62,116 nt of DNA from a virus. The stretch's first letter is position 1, and the number at the start of each line of letters is the position of its first letter. This document shows, in pieces, positions 47,386 through 54,787 of this stretch. The notes beneath the pieces are model-generated. The model made no database searches. It saw only the letters and a list, made by a program, of their open reading frames with translations, and was not told where the DNA came from. The DNA is taken from IMG/VR virus record IMGVR_UViG_3300035180_002081, positions 1 to 62,116 of that record; one strand, given 5' to 3'. A program made the position numbers and the translations under genes.

Positions 47386-47744
47386 TGCCCCCCGCGCTCA
47401 CGCTCCCCGCGTTGCGCTCGCGCGTGTCGGAGCTGCCGCCGCTGCTGCTGGTGGTGCGTCCGCCGCCGCAAACGAGTGACCGCAAGTTGCGGTCGGCGAC
47501 GGTTTTTTGCCGATTGGAGGAAGCGTTGGCGCCTGTTGCCGACGCGAAGGAGCCGCACTCGATGTTGACGACCTCGGAAGCCATGCAGTTGTTGGGTGTG
47601 AGTCGTAGCGCGCTGATGAGCGCGATCAAGCTGGGGTCGATCCCGGCGGTGAAGGTGGGCACGCGGATCTGGCGTATTCCGCGGGAGGCGATCGATCGGA
47701 TGCTGACGGGCAAGCCGGCGGTTCCGGCCGAGGTGTCGAAGTGA
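47385..47744 (+). CDS. Excisionase-type HTH protein
   Basis: The C-terminal 60 residues are an excisionase/MerR-type domain: LTTSEAMQLLGVSRSALMSA then SIPAVKVGTRIWRIPREAID. The ATG at 47385 overlaps the previous stop and gives 119 aa with a Pro/Leu-rich N-terminus. A TTG at 47526 behind ggagg may be the real start (72 aa), because a hairpin and T6 run lie just before it and codon use changes there: ttg, ggt, cgt and agt are frequent, unlike the rest of the genome. It could be the directionality factor of the integrase or a regulator. Confidence 0.65.
   Translation: MPPALTLPALRSRVSELPPLLLVVRPPPQTSDRKLRSATVFCRLEEALAPVADAKEPHSMLTTSEAMQLLGVSRSALMSAIKLGSIPAVKVGTRIWRIPREAIDRMLTGKPAVPAEVSK
47478..47508 (+). 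terminator. Perfect palindrome followed by T6 inside the excisionase-type ORF
   Basis: gaccgcaa (47478-47485) and ttgcggtc (47487-47494) are separated by one base; T6 follows at 47503-47508 and the ggagg ribosome site at 47516-47520. The geometry can serve as a terminator or attenuator for transcripts from the switch promoter, or as a protein-binding palindrome. Confidence 0.5.
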
Positions 47745-48571
47745 GCGCCGCGAAGCCGCGGGCTGTGGCGAGCGGTACGCTCGTCGAGGGCAGCAACGTC
47801 GACTGCTACGTGCTGGACGACGGCCGATGCGTGCTCTCGCAGCGCGGAACGCTTGCCGCTTTGCGCGGGAAAAATAGCGGCGCCGGTTCGGCCGATTTGG
47901 GCCGCTACATCGCACGAATCTCCACGGATTCCAGCCCGATCGAAGTGGTCCCGGTTTCGTTCGACGGCCCTACTGGTCCTGCGAACGGAATCACCACCGA
48001 CGCGTTCGTCGCCATCCTCCGTGCCTACGTCGACGCGCTCGCTTCCGGTCGACTGCACACGCAGCAGACCGCGACCGCCATCCGCTGCGCGACGCTCCTC
48101 GGAGCGTTCGCCACGGCCGGACTGGAGTCGCTCATTCACGAGCGGACTGGCTACCAGGACCGGCGTCCGCGCAACGCCATCGAGCGGCGCATTGCTTCGT
48201 TGCTCCGCGAGGAGCCGAGCGAGTGGGAGATTCGGTTCCGCCCGTCTCTCGTGCGTGCGCTCGCTCCGTTGTGGGGCATCACGTGGACGCATGGGCGGTA
48301 CCCGAAGCAGCTCCGCAGCATCTTCGGCGAAATCTACAACATGCTGCTCGGCGACTCCGAGGCCGCGGAGCTGCGGCGCCGAAACGCCACCCCGGAAGCG
48401 CACCGTCACCACGTGTGGCTTCAGGAGCCGGCGGCCCGCGCCTTCTCTGACGAGCTGCAGATCGTTGAGTTGATGGCGCAACAGAGCCGGACGAAGACGC
48501 AGCTTCGCAACAAGTTGAACGCGCACTACCGCGGCGACGCGTTCCAGACCGACATCAGCGAGGCTGCGTAA
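47741..48571 (+). CDS. P63C-domain protein
   Basis: The 276-aa protein has an N-terminal region with GRCVLSQRGTLAALRGKNSG, resembling the start of P63C/antirepressor-type proteins, and a C-terminal half matching P63C: GYQDRRPRNAIERRIASLL, EWEIRFRPSLVRALAPLWGI, YPKQLRSIFGEIYNMLLGDS, HRHHVWLQEPAARAFSDELQ and LMAQQSRTKTQLRNKLNAHY. P63C domains occur in phage and plasmid proteins of regulatory character; the biochemical role is unclear. Its place at the start of the rightward early operon next to Cro suggests regulation. The GTG start overlaps the previous stop. Confidence 0.75.
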   Translation: MSAAKPRAVASGTLVEGSNVDCYVLDDGRCVLSQRGTLAALRGKNSGAGSADLGRYIARISTDSSPIEVVPVSFDGPTGPANGITTDAFVAILRAYVDALASGRLHTQQTATAIRCATLLGAFATAGLESLIHERTGYQDRRPRNAIERRIASLLREEPSEWEIRFRPSLVRALAPLWGITWTHGRYPKQLRSIFGEIYNMLLGDSEAAELRRRNATPEAHRHHVWLQEPAARAFSDELQIVELMAQQSRTKTQLRNKLNAHYRGDAFQTDISEAA

Positions 48572-48575
48572 CCCC

Positions 48576-48755
48576 ATGGCGATCCCGCTCCCGTTCGTCA
48601 GCGCCCGCGTTCGGGGGCGGGTCGCCGTGGTCCTGCTGCAGCTCGGCCTCCGCGCGGTGACGGCTGCCACGTCGCGGCCTCTGCTCGTCGTCGGCGACGC
48701 GCTCGTGCGAGCTGCGCGCGTTGTCTGGCACTCAGGGCCCATCGTCGAAACGTGA
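48576..48755 (+). CDS. Small basic protein, 59 aa
   Basis: ATG at 48576, four bases after the P63C stop, gives MAIPLPFVSARVRGRVAVVL, a hydrophobic stretch, then SRPLLVVGDALVRAARVVWH. It is amphipathic and basic and might associate with the membrane. No good ribosome site is visible, so coupling would be needed. The 83 bases to the next gene include a short hairpin cccgc/gcggg at 48769-48784. Confidence 0.35.
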   Translation: MAIPLPFVSARVRGRVAVVLLQLGLRAVTAATSRPLLVVGDALVRAARVVWHSGPIVET

Positions 48756-48838
48756 CCACGCCACTGCACCCGCGCAACTGCGGGTCAGGCGTGCAGCGCC
48801 GACTCATCCACTGAACAGATTCTGTCGAGGTGCGGAAA

Positions 48839-49138
48839 ATGGCGAATCCGAACGATGTGACCGATGATGCCAGCCTGCTGCAGCGTGCCGGTTGGACCTC
48901 GCGCGAGGTCGCTGGCGAGCGCTGGTGGCGCATGCCGATGCTGCGGTGGGTCCGCTGGTGGAGCGAGCGGGAGGCCGCGCGCATCGTCCGGGTGCAGGCC
49001 GCGAACGCTGCGGAGCGCGAGGCCCAGCGCCGCAGCTTCGCCTACGGCAACGTCGCGGTCGGCAACCCGAACGTCACGCGCGCGATGGTCGACGCGGCGG
49101 CGGACCGGATGGCTGCGGAAGCCGCGGAGGTGCCGTGA
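48839..49138 (+). CDS. Hypothetical protein, 99 aa
   Basis: ATG 48839 follows gaggtgcgg; a GTG three codons upstream (48830) is an alternative. The protein reads ANPNDVTDDASLLQRAGWTS, a Trp/Arg-rich segment (ERWWRMPMLRWVRWWSERE) and a helical end. The Trp/Arg-rich part could bind DNA or membrane. No family is recognised. The stop overlaps the next ATG. Confidence 0.6.
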   Translation: MANPNDVTDDASLLQRAGWTSREVAGERWWRMPMLRWVRWWSEREAARIVRVQAANAAEREAQRRSFAYGNVAVGNPNVTRAMVDAAADRMAAEAAEVP

Positions 49139-49377
49139 TGGACACCGCGAAGATCCGCGAGAGCATCGCGACGGCCCGCGCGATGGGCGTCGGGATGGTC
49201 AAGGTCGACGTGCGCGACCTCGACGCCGCCGCCGACGCCATCGGGGAGCGCTGCTACAGGGCATCCTCGCTCGAGGACGCCAGGGCGCTGTGCGACCTGC
49301 TGATGCTCGTCGGGCACCACGTGTTCCCCGTGCGGCGGGGCGAGACGACGACGGCAGCTGTGGAGGTGGCGCAATGA
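49138..49377 (+). CDS. Hypothetical protein, 79 aa
   Basis: ATG overlaps the previous stop (TGATG) and the stop overlaps the next ATG (ATGA). The product has alpha/beta form: RESIATARAMGVGMVKVDVR, DLDAAADAIGERCY and LEDARALCDLLMLVGHHVFP. It is soluble. I recognise no family. Confidence 0.6.
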   Translation: MDTAKIRESIATARAMGVGMVKVDVRDLDAAADAIGERCYRASSLEDARALCDLLMLVGHHVFPVRRGETTTAAVEVAQ

Positions 49378-50258
49378 GCGTGCCCCGCAGCGTCATCGAC
49401 ATCGTGCGCTCCGCCTCGGTGGCATCCGCGACGGTGCGCGCCGCGCGCGAGCAAGAGGCGGCGATCGACAAGCTGGCGCGCGAGGTCGCGAAGTCGAAGA
49501 AGCGCACGCGCAAGGGCGAACAGAAGCACCCGGTCGTCAAGGTGTTCGGCGAGGAACTCGCGGCCGTCGTTGAGCAAGTGGTCGAACAGACCGACACCGC
49601 CGCATCGAATCGGAAGATCCGCACCCACTCCGGGCGCGAGGTCCCGCTCTCGGCGCTCCGCGAGGGCGTGCTCAAGTACGCAGAGGCCGTGTTCGGCGCG
49701 GACAAGCCGCTGCACATCGTCTGCGCGCACTGCGGCGTGGTGTTCTTGGTGCCGGCGGGAACCAAAGCGCAGAACGTACCGAAGACCTGTGCGCGCGGGT
49801 GCAGGTGCGTGTGCGGTCGGCGCATCGGCAGGATAGGGGCTAGGCGCGCCGTGAATGAAGGCCGGCGATCAAAGTGTAGGGGATGCGCCAGCCACGAAAA
49901 CATGGCGAAGGTAACGACCGAGCAACGTCACGCGAACATCGCGGTTTGCAATGCGGCGCTGACGCCTGATCAACGCCGAGCATATGCCAAGAATGCCGGC
50001 GCTGCGGCCGCCGCCAAGCAGACGCCAGAGCAGCGCAGTGAGCGCGCCCGGAAGGCGGTTGCCACACGCGGTGCAAAGTCTGTGCAGGCGAGCGCGATGA
50101 AGGGCCGCGCCTCCATTGCCAAAATGACGCCTGATCAGAAACGCGCTCGCGCTATCAAAGGCAATTCCGCGCAGACGACAGAGCAGCGCCGCGCCCGCCA
50201 AGTCAAGGGCTGGGCCACCCGCCGCGCCAAATCCGCATTGAAGTCGGAGGCCGCATGA
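49374..50258 (+). CDS. Protein with zinc ribbon and NUMOD3-like repeats, 294 aa
   Basis: Residues 1-115 are helical and basic (LAREVAKSKKRTRKGEQKHP). A Cys cluster follows at about 120-175 (HIVCAHCGVVFLVPAG, CARGCRCVCGRRIG, SKCRGC). The last 110 residues contain four spaced repeats of the type TxxQRxxxA: TTEQRHANIAVCNAAL, TPDQRRAYAKNAG, TPEQRSERARKAVATRG and TPDQKRARAIKGN, with another at TTEQRRARQVKG. NUMOD3-type modules of homing endonucleases have this rhythm and bind DNA. No HNH or GIY-YIG core is visible, so it may be a DNA-binding remnant or a new arrangement. Confidence 0.62.
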   Translation: MSVPRSVIDIVRSASVASATVRAAREQEAAIDKLAREVAKSKKRTRKGEQKHPVVKVFGEELAAVVEQVVEQTDTAASNRKIRTHSGREVPLSALREGVLKYAEAVFGADKPLHIVCAHCGVVFLVPAGTKAQNVPKTCARGCRCVCGRRIGRIGARRAVNEGRRSKCRGCASHENMAKVTTEQRHANIAVCNAALTPDQRRAYAKNAGAAAAAKQTPEQRSERARKAVATRGAKSVQASAMKGRASIAKMTPDQKRARAIKGNSAQTTEQRRARQVKGWATRRAKSALKSEAA

Positions 50259-50443
50259 GCGCCGTCGTCTTCGTCATCCGCGCGCCGTGCGGCTGCTCGT
50301 CGCACGTCGAGGAGCGCGGCGGACGGCTCGCGGTCGTCGTGGATCGGTGGTGTCGCACGAAGGGGCACCGGCGCCGCCTCGGGCGTACGCGCTCGTGGAC
50401 GTTCATCGAGGTCGAAGGGGACAGGAGGGTCGCGCAGTCATGA
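50255..50443 (+). CDS. Hypothetical protein, 62 aa
   Basis: ATG overlaps the upstream stop (ATGA). It contains a Cys pair and one more Cys (RAPCGCSSHVEERGGRLAVV, DRWCRTKGHRRRLG) and is very basic, so a small zinc-binding nucleic-acid protein is possible. It overlaps the next small ORF by an ATGA. No family is recognised. Confidence 0.5.
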   Translation: MSAVVFVIRAPCGCSSHVEERGGRLAVVVDRWCRTKGHRRRLGRTRSWTFIEVEGDRRVAQS

Positions 50444-50520
50444 GCACGATCGTCGTCGGTGTGCTGCTGGCGGTTGCGTCGCTCGGCGTGGTTGTGTGGG
50501 CCGCGGAGAGTGCCAGATGA
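50440..50520 (+). CDS. Small hydrophobic protein, 26 aa
   Basis: ATG at 50440 has a strong acaggaggg ribosome site and overlaps the previous stop; its own stop overlaps the next ATG (ATGA). The product is one transmembrane helix (STIVVGVLLAVASLGVVVWA) with an acidic then basic end. Such micro-proteins are common in phage early regions and easily missed. Confidence 0.5.
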   Translation: MSTIVVGVLLAVASLGVVVWAAESAR

Positions 50521-50864
50521 GCGAAGACCTTTCGGCCGTTGCAGAAGCGTTCGCACGAGTCGTCCGTTCGAGCATGCCGCAGACGCCGGCCTGCTACTCG
50601 TCGAGCGCCCTGCCGCCCGGCTACCGCACCTCCGCCGGCTTCGCCCGCGCGTGCCGGCAGGGGCGCGTTCCCGGCGCCGTGAAGCGCGGGCGCGCCTGGG
50701 TCGTGACCGTCGAGAGCTACCTCCGTCGAGACGCGGTCGAGGTCGTGCCGCGCAAGCGCAGCGCCCGGCCGAGCGCGAAGGCTGAACAGCGCGTGCTCGC
50801 GAACCTCGCCTCCCGCGGACTCACCATCGCCGAACCGGCAGTCGAGCAGGCCAATGCCGCGTAA
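50517..50864 (+). CDS. HTH protein preceding the integrase, 115 aa
   Basis: ATG overlaps the micro-protein stop. Residues about 35-75 read YRTSAGFARACRQGRVPGAVKRGRAWVV..., an excisionase-like helix-turn-helix with wing (AGFARACRQGRVP then RGRAWVVTVESYL), and the last part is basic and helical (RSARPSAKAEQRVLANLASR). The gene overlaps the integrase start by 11 bases, which makes it the better excisionase/RDF candidate by position than the gene at 47385. Confidence 0.6.
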   Translation: MSEDLSAVAEAFARVVRSSMPQTPACYSSSALPPGYRTSAGFARACRQGRVPGAVKRGRAWVVTVESYLRRDAVEVVPRKRSARPSAKAEQRVLANLASRGLTIAEPAVEQANAA

Positions 50865-52356
50865 GGCAACTGGCCAGATCGTCGAGCGCGGTGGGAAGCC
50901 CTACGTGCGCGCGACATTCCCTAACAAGCAGCGGCGCCTATTGCCGCTGACGATTGGAGCGAGCGCCGAACAGTTGGCGATGGAAGCGCGCATCCTCGCG
51001 CGTGCCGCGCGTGCCGGTCAGATCAAGCTCGTCGCCGTGCCGGAGCCGGCGCCCGCGTTCGAGACGGTGTCGAAGTGGTGGGCGCGCATGCTCACGATGA
51101 AGGAGGGCAGGGGGCTCAAGACGGTGGGGGACATGCGCGGCCGGTTCAAGAACTGGATCGAGCCTGTCATCGGCAGCCTTCCGATCCACGCCGTCACGGC
51201 GGACGAGCTGCGGCGCGTCGTCACGAAGCTGGACGCCGCGATCGAGGGCGAGAGCATCACGGCCAAGACCGCGTCGAACGTGTGGGGCGAGGTGACCGGC
51301 GCGTTCCGCGAGGCGTGCGCGTCGAAGCATGACGACCTGCGCGTGCGAACCGACAACCCGACGGAGAAGGTGACCGGTCCCGAGGACGGTGCCGAGCGCG
51401 AGGGCCCCGTGCTCTACCCCGACGAGTTCCTGCAGCTCGTCGCGTGCGAGGCGGTGCCGCTCGCCCGACGCCGGTACTACGTCGCCGCCGTCTACGTTGG
51501 GCCGCGGTCGAACGAGATCGCCGCCATCACGGCCGCGTCTCTCGACCTCGCGCACCTGACGCTGACGATCGACAAGCAGCGCGACCGCAAGACGAACGCG
51601 GACCGCGCGACGAAGACGAAGCGCACGCGCACGTTCCCGATTGAGCCTGCGGCCGTGCCGTTCTTCCGGATGCTCGCCGCCGAGCGTCCCGAGGGGCGCC
51701 TCTTCGACATGCCGCCGGACGAGCTGCGCGCGAAGCTCCTGCGCGAAGACCTGCGCACCGCGAAGCTCGAGCGGCCGGCGCTCTACCACGACGACGCGAC
51801 CCGCCACGGCCTGTGGCTCCACGACCTGCGGCACACGTCGCTGGTGTGGATGGCGATGCGCGGCGACGACCACCTACGCATCCAGTTCCGTGGAGGACAT
51901 AGCGACATGACCACGACGCAGCGCTACATCGCGCACGCGCGCAACCTGCCGGGCGGCATCGGAGGGCCCTTTCCGGCCCTTCCTGACACCGTCGAAAAGG
52001 CACCGGAAAAGGCACCGTCAGTGGTCGAGCCGCAGGAAGGCCAGGTCTTTCCTGCGGTGTTGGGTGGCGTCCCCAACGGGATTCGAACCCTTGACTCGGC
52101 TTGCCCCGTCGCCTTTGAGCACGTTTCGCAGCCTGACGCAGATGTTACGGGGGGTCCAGACGGCTCTAAAGGCACCGGAAAAGGCACCGGGAATGTGCCT
52201 ATTCAGCCCCTCCGGCTGACGCCCAGCGCCATCAGGAACGCGCTCGACGCTGGCGCCGTGCTGGAGGCCGTCGACCGAGCCAAGGCTGGTGACGAGCCCG
52301 CTGTGCTCGCCATCCTGACCGACCTCGCGCGCCGACATGTAGGAGGTGCGTCGTGA
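50854..52356 (+). CDS. int: Tyrosine integrase carrying attP in its 3' part
   Basis: The 500-aa recombinase has an arm-binding N-domain (RKATGQIVERGGKPYVRA), a core-binding domain about 70-185 and a catalytic domain with Arg218 (YVGPRSNE), Lys near 255, His323-x-x-Arg326 (LHDLRHTS), His349 (GGHSDMT) and Tyr358 (TQRYIAH). Catalysis is complete by residue 360. The next 140 residues, Pro/Gly-rich, pass through the tRNA-like core (52065-52090) and repeat arms, so the 3' end of the gene is attP itself. Integration replaces the C-terminus. Mx8 of Myxococcus is known to work this way. Confidence 0.92.
   Translation: MPRKATGQIVERGGKPYVRATFPNKQRRLLPLTIGASAEQLAMEARILARAARAGQIKLVAVPEPAPAFETVSKWWARMLTMKEGRGLKTVGDMRGRFKNWIEPVIGSLPIHAVTADELRRVVTKLDAAIEGESITAKTASNVWGEVTGAFREACASKHDDLRVRTDNPTEKVTGPEDGAEREGPVLYPDEFLQLVACEAVPLARRRYYVAAVYVGPRSNEIAAITAASLDLAHLTLTIDKQRDRKTNADRATKTKRTRTFPIEPAAVPFFRMLAAERPEGRLFDMPPDELRAKLLREDLRTAKLERPALYHDDATRHGLWLHDLRHTSLVWMAMRGDDHLRIQFRGGHSDMTTTQRYIAHARNLPGGIGGPFPALPDTVEKAPEKAPSVVEPQEGQVFPAVLGGVPNGIRTLDSACPVAFEHVSQPDADVTGGPDGSKGTGKGTGNVPIQPLRLTPSAIRNALDAGAVLEAVDRAKAGDEPAVLAILTDLARRHVGGAS
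51995..52190 (+). repeat. Integrase arm-type repeats flanking attP
   Basis: Two tandem copies of aaaaggcaccg(g) lie at 51995-52017 and two more at 52168-52190, in the same orientation, on both sides of the attP core (about 48 and 78 bp away). Their spacing of 11-12 bp and placement match arm-binding sites of lambda-type integrases. They also code the Lys-Ala-Pro and Gly-Thr-Gly-Lys stretches of the integrase tail. Confidence 0.75.
52065..52090 (-). other. attP core identical in form to the 3' end of tRNA-Glu
   Basis: On the minus strand the 26 bases 52090-52065 read as the 3' end of a tRNA: T-loop ttcgaat with stem bases ggg/ccc, then cccgt, acceptor strand tggggac, g and cca. Acceptor tggggac + g + cca is that of bacterial tRNA-Glu (5' gtcccc). 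Integration would restore the host tRNA 3' end. The core sits in the integrase reading frame at residues about 404-413. Confidence 0.82.
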
Positions 52357-52982
52357 CCTGCGCACCGTCACCGGGCGCGCGCCTCCTCGCGCAGACCGTC
52401 GACCCGGACGGCCAGCTCGGCGGTGTCCGTCGTGCGGTCCTCGCCGAGCGGCTCATCCGCATGTCCAACCCGGACGCGAACGGCTGCCGCATCTTCTCCG
52501 GCGCGGGGCGGGGGAGCGGGTACGGCGCGGTCAAGGTCGGCCGGCGAACGATGGACGCGCACCGGGCGGCGTTCCTCGTCTTCGTCGGCCCCATCCCTGA
52601 CGGCGAACTCGTCTGCCATACCTGCGACGTGCGGCGCTGCATCGAGCCCTCGCACCTGTTCCCAGGCACGCACAAGACCAACCACGACGACATGGTGGCG
52701 AAGGGCCGGCGCGTTCCCGGCGAGGCTATCTCGCGCCGCTGCATCGAGCGCGGGACGCGGCCGCCGGTGGTGCAGAAGCTGACCAACGAGCAGGTCGCGG
52801 AGGTCCGCGCCTCGGTCGCGCGCGGCGAGTCTCGCAAGGCCGTCGCTGAACGGTTCGGCGTCTGCGTATCGACCGTGACGAAGATCGCGAACGGGAAACA
52901 CCGGCCACCCGTCGACCACGCTGCGCTCGACGCAACCGCCGAACTGCACGCTGCCGACGCGCTCGGCAAGGGGGACGCGTGA
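52353..52982 (+). CDS. HNH endonuclease family protein with HTH
   Basis: The 209-aa protein has an HNH core of the phage His-Me type: AHRAAFLVFVGPIPDGE, LVCHTCDVRRCIEPSHLF, PGTHKTNHDDMVAKG. This CxxC-type HNH binds a metal and nicks or cuts DNA. The C-terminal 70 residues add an HTH (LTNEQVAEVRASVARGESRK, AVAERFGVCVSTVTKIANGK), a combination found in many phage free-standing HNH proteins. GTG 52353 follows aggagg and overlaps the integrase end. It may be a homing endonuclease. Confidence 0.82.
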   Translation: MTCAPSPGARLLAQTVDPDGQLGGVRRAVLAERLIRMSNPDANGCRIFSGAGRGSGYGAVKVGRRTMDAHRAAFLVFVGPIPDGELVCHTCDVRRCIEPSHLFPGTHKTNHDDMVAKGRRVPGEAISRRCIERGTRPPVVQKLTNEQVAEVRASVARGESRKAVAERFGVCVSTVTKIANGKHRPPVDHAALDATAELHAADALGKGDA

Positions 52983-53359
52983 GCCGCCGGTTCCGCGCGA
53001 GCGCCGCGCAGCTCAACCTTTGGGCCTGGCTGACCTCGCAGCCGCCCCCCGTGCTCGTCGTGGTCGCCGACGTGCCGCTCGAGCCGGTGGACCCGACGCG
53101 CTGCCCCTGCGGGCTCCTCGCGCTCGACTGCCCTCGGTGCCTCCCTGGCGGCGACACCGTCGAGGCCTTCATCGCCGCGCACCCCGACGGGGCGTCGCTC
53201 GAGGAGGTCGCCGCAGCCCTCGGCCTGACGCGCGAGCGGGTGCGGCAGATCGAGGTCGGCGCGCAGTACCGCATCCGCGAGGACGACTACGAGCCGGGCG
53301 ACGCGTTCCGCCGGGCGATGCGCGCGTCGCGCGAGACGAGCGTGGAGGCTGCCGAATGA
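52979..53359 (+). CDS. Protein with sigma-70 region-4-like HTH, 126 aa
   Basis: The GTG overlaps the previous stop. A Cys cluster CPCGLLALDCPRC is followed by DTVEAFIAAHPDGASLEEVA and the HTH AAALGLTRERVRQIEVGAQY. TRERVRQIE is the sigma70 region 4 recognition-helix signature. The gene at 58483 has the same Cys pair, FxxxHPxGAxLEEVAxALG and HTH. It is too small for a sigma factor; a promoter-binding regulator or anti-sigma-like decoy is possible. Confidence 0.68.
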   Translation: MSRRFRASAAQLNLWAWLTSQPPPVLVVVADVPLEPVDPTRCPCGLLALDCPRCLPGGDTVEAFIAAHPDGASLEEVAAALGLTRERVRQIEVGAQYRIREDDYEPGDAFRRAMRASRETSVEAAE

Positions 53360-53982
53360 GCGCGCAGGCTCGGTTCGACTTCGCCGTGACGTTGCCCCGC
53401 CCGGTCTCCGCGGCGGCGCTGCGAGCGCTCGCCCTAGGCGCTCCGGACGGCGACACCCGCGCGCACATCGAGCGCGCTGCGCGCCTCGTCGAGATGGGCC
53501 GGGGGTCCGACGCCGTCGACTACATGCGCAAGCGGGCGCTCGGCGGCCTACAGCACGCGCGCGAGCTGAAGGGCCGGCAGGAGGCATGGTGCCGGTACGA
53601 GCGGGAGCGTGTGCTCGACCGGGCGCTCGTGTTCGTTCAGGCGGAGCGCCTCGCAGTGAAGGCCGCACCATCGGTCCGCGGTCGCCTCGACGTGCCGGTA
53701 CTCTACGAGACGCCCGAGTACGCCGGCCAGACCGTCGCCGAGTACGTCCGCGAGGTCACCAACCCGCACTGGCCGGAGCTGACGTCGCACGGCGTGTGGG
53801 TCCAGGTCGGCGGCTACCAGGCGCTCGGCAAGAAGTGGAAGGTCGAGCTGCAGTGCCTCCCGCCGGATGCGGAGCGCACGCAGCACGTCATCGTGCGGCT
53901 TGTCGCGACCCGCGAGGAGGCGATGCAGCTCGCACGTCGGTGGGCCGCGCTGGGCGAGGCGCTCATTGAGGCGACCTCGTGA
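53356..53982 (+). CDS. Hypothetical protein, 208 aa
   Basis: ATG overlaps the previous stop. The N-terminal half is helical (AALRALALGAPDGDTRAHIE, VDYMRKRALGGLQHARELKG). The C-terminal half has alpha/beta form with YETPEYAGQTVAEYVREVTN, GVWVQVGGYQALGKKWKVEL and HVIVRLVATREEAMQLARRW. It is soluble. I do not recognise the family. It belongs to the rightward early string between the HNH and initiator genes. Confidence 0.65.
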   Translation: MSAQARFDFAVTLPRPVSAAALRALALGAPDGDTRAHIERAARLVEMGRGSDAVDYMRKRALGGLQHARELKGRQEAWCRYERERVLDRALVFVQAERLAVKAAPSVRGRLDVPVLYETPEYAGQTVAEYVREVTNPHWPELTSHGVWVQVGGYQALGKKWKVELQCLPPDAERTQHVIVRLVATREEAMQLARRWAALGEALIEATS

Positions 53983-54374
53983 CCGCCGAGCGCTCGTCGG
54001 CCGAGGAGGTCGTCACGTTCCTTCGCCGCCGGCTCGAGCCGTACAGCCGCACGGCGCGCATCACCGTCCTGCAACAGCTCCTCGCCGAGGCGGAGGGCGT
54101 CTCGCGCGTCGCCGTGGCCGCGCGTCGCCGGCACGACGCGAACCGGGAGCGCATCCGGGCGCGCGCGCAGCAGGCCTTCGAGTTCATCTGCCTGCACGTC
54201 GAGCGCTACGGCTACACGCCGAACCGCGGGGCCATCGGCAAGGCGCTTGGCACCAGCTGCATGCGCACCGTCGGCGAGCTGGTCGCGATCCTCGTTGCGG
54301 ACGGGTGCATCTCCGTCGAGCCGACCGCCGGCCACCCGATCCGCCTCGTGGGCGATCGCAGCAAGGTGGCGTGA
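53979..54374 (+). CDS. Winged-helix-like DNA-binding protein, 131 aa
   Basis: GTG overlaps the previous stop (GTGA). Residues about 60-120 have AQQAFEFICLHVERYGYTPN, GAIGKALGTSCMRTVGELVA and ILVADGCISVEPTAGHPIRL, the typical LexA-N/winged-HTH scheme (helix, HTH, wing ending in SVEPTAGHPIRL). The N-terminal part is an Arg-rich helix. It probably binds DNA in early control. The end overlaps the next ATG. Confidence 0.65.
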   Translation: MTAERSSAEEVVTFLRRRLEPYSRTARITVLQQLLAEAEGVSRVAVAARRRHDANRERIRARAQQAFEFICLHVERYGYTPNRGAIGKALGTSCMRTVGELVAILVADGCISVEPTAGHPIRLVGDRSKVA

Positions 54375-54715
54375 TGGAGGAGGTGCGTTGCAGGACGTGC
54401 CAGCGCGTGCTGAGCGACGCCGCGAGCATCGCCCGGCAGCAGGGCCCGCAGTGCGCTGGCCTCGCGCGCGCGCGCTGCGGGCATGCCGTGAGTGACCTGC
54501 AGCTCGCGCTCGTGTGGGACGCCTTCGACTACGCCAATACGCCGTTCGAGCAGTGGCCGTGGGTTCGCGCGCACCGAGAGGCACGCGCAGGCGACCCGCG
54601 GCACGTCGAGGGGTGCGAGGGCTGCCAGGTCTACGGCGTCTGCGGCGCACACGACGGGCACGAGACGAGAGGCCGCAAGGCGACGACCGAAGCAGTGGTG
54701 ACTGAGGCGCGTTGA
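54374..54715 (+). CDS. DUF6011-like zinc protein, 113 aa
   Basis: The start EEVRCRTCQRVLSDAASIAR then QQGPQCAG resembles DUF6011, where a CxxC, an L.D..S and a GP.C form a small zinc unit. The rest has SDLQLALVWDAFDYANTPFE and another Cys group (VEGCEGCQVYGVCGAHDG). ATG overlaps the previous stop. Function unknown. Confidence 0.6.
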   Translation: MEEVRCRTCQRVLSDAASIARQQGPQCAGLARARCGHAVSDLQLALVWDAFDYANTPFEQWPWVRAHREARAGDPRHVEGCEGCQVYGVCGAHDGHETRGRKATTEAVVTEAR

Positions 54716-54753
54716 ACTGAGAGACGCGCGGCAACGGCGAGCGGCAGAAACAG

Positions 54754-54787
54754 CACGGCCCCGGCGGTTCCAAGCGCCGAGGCCGTG
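54754..54787. other. Hairpin upstream of the initiator gene
   Basis: cacggcc (54754-54760) pairs with ggccgtg (54781-54787) and inside ggcg (54763-54766) pairs with cgcc (54775-54778). No T-run follows. It lies in the 202-bp gap before the initiator gene and could mark the end of the small-gene string or an RNA element. Confidence 0.4.
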
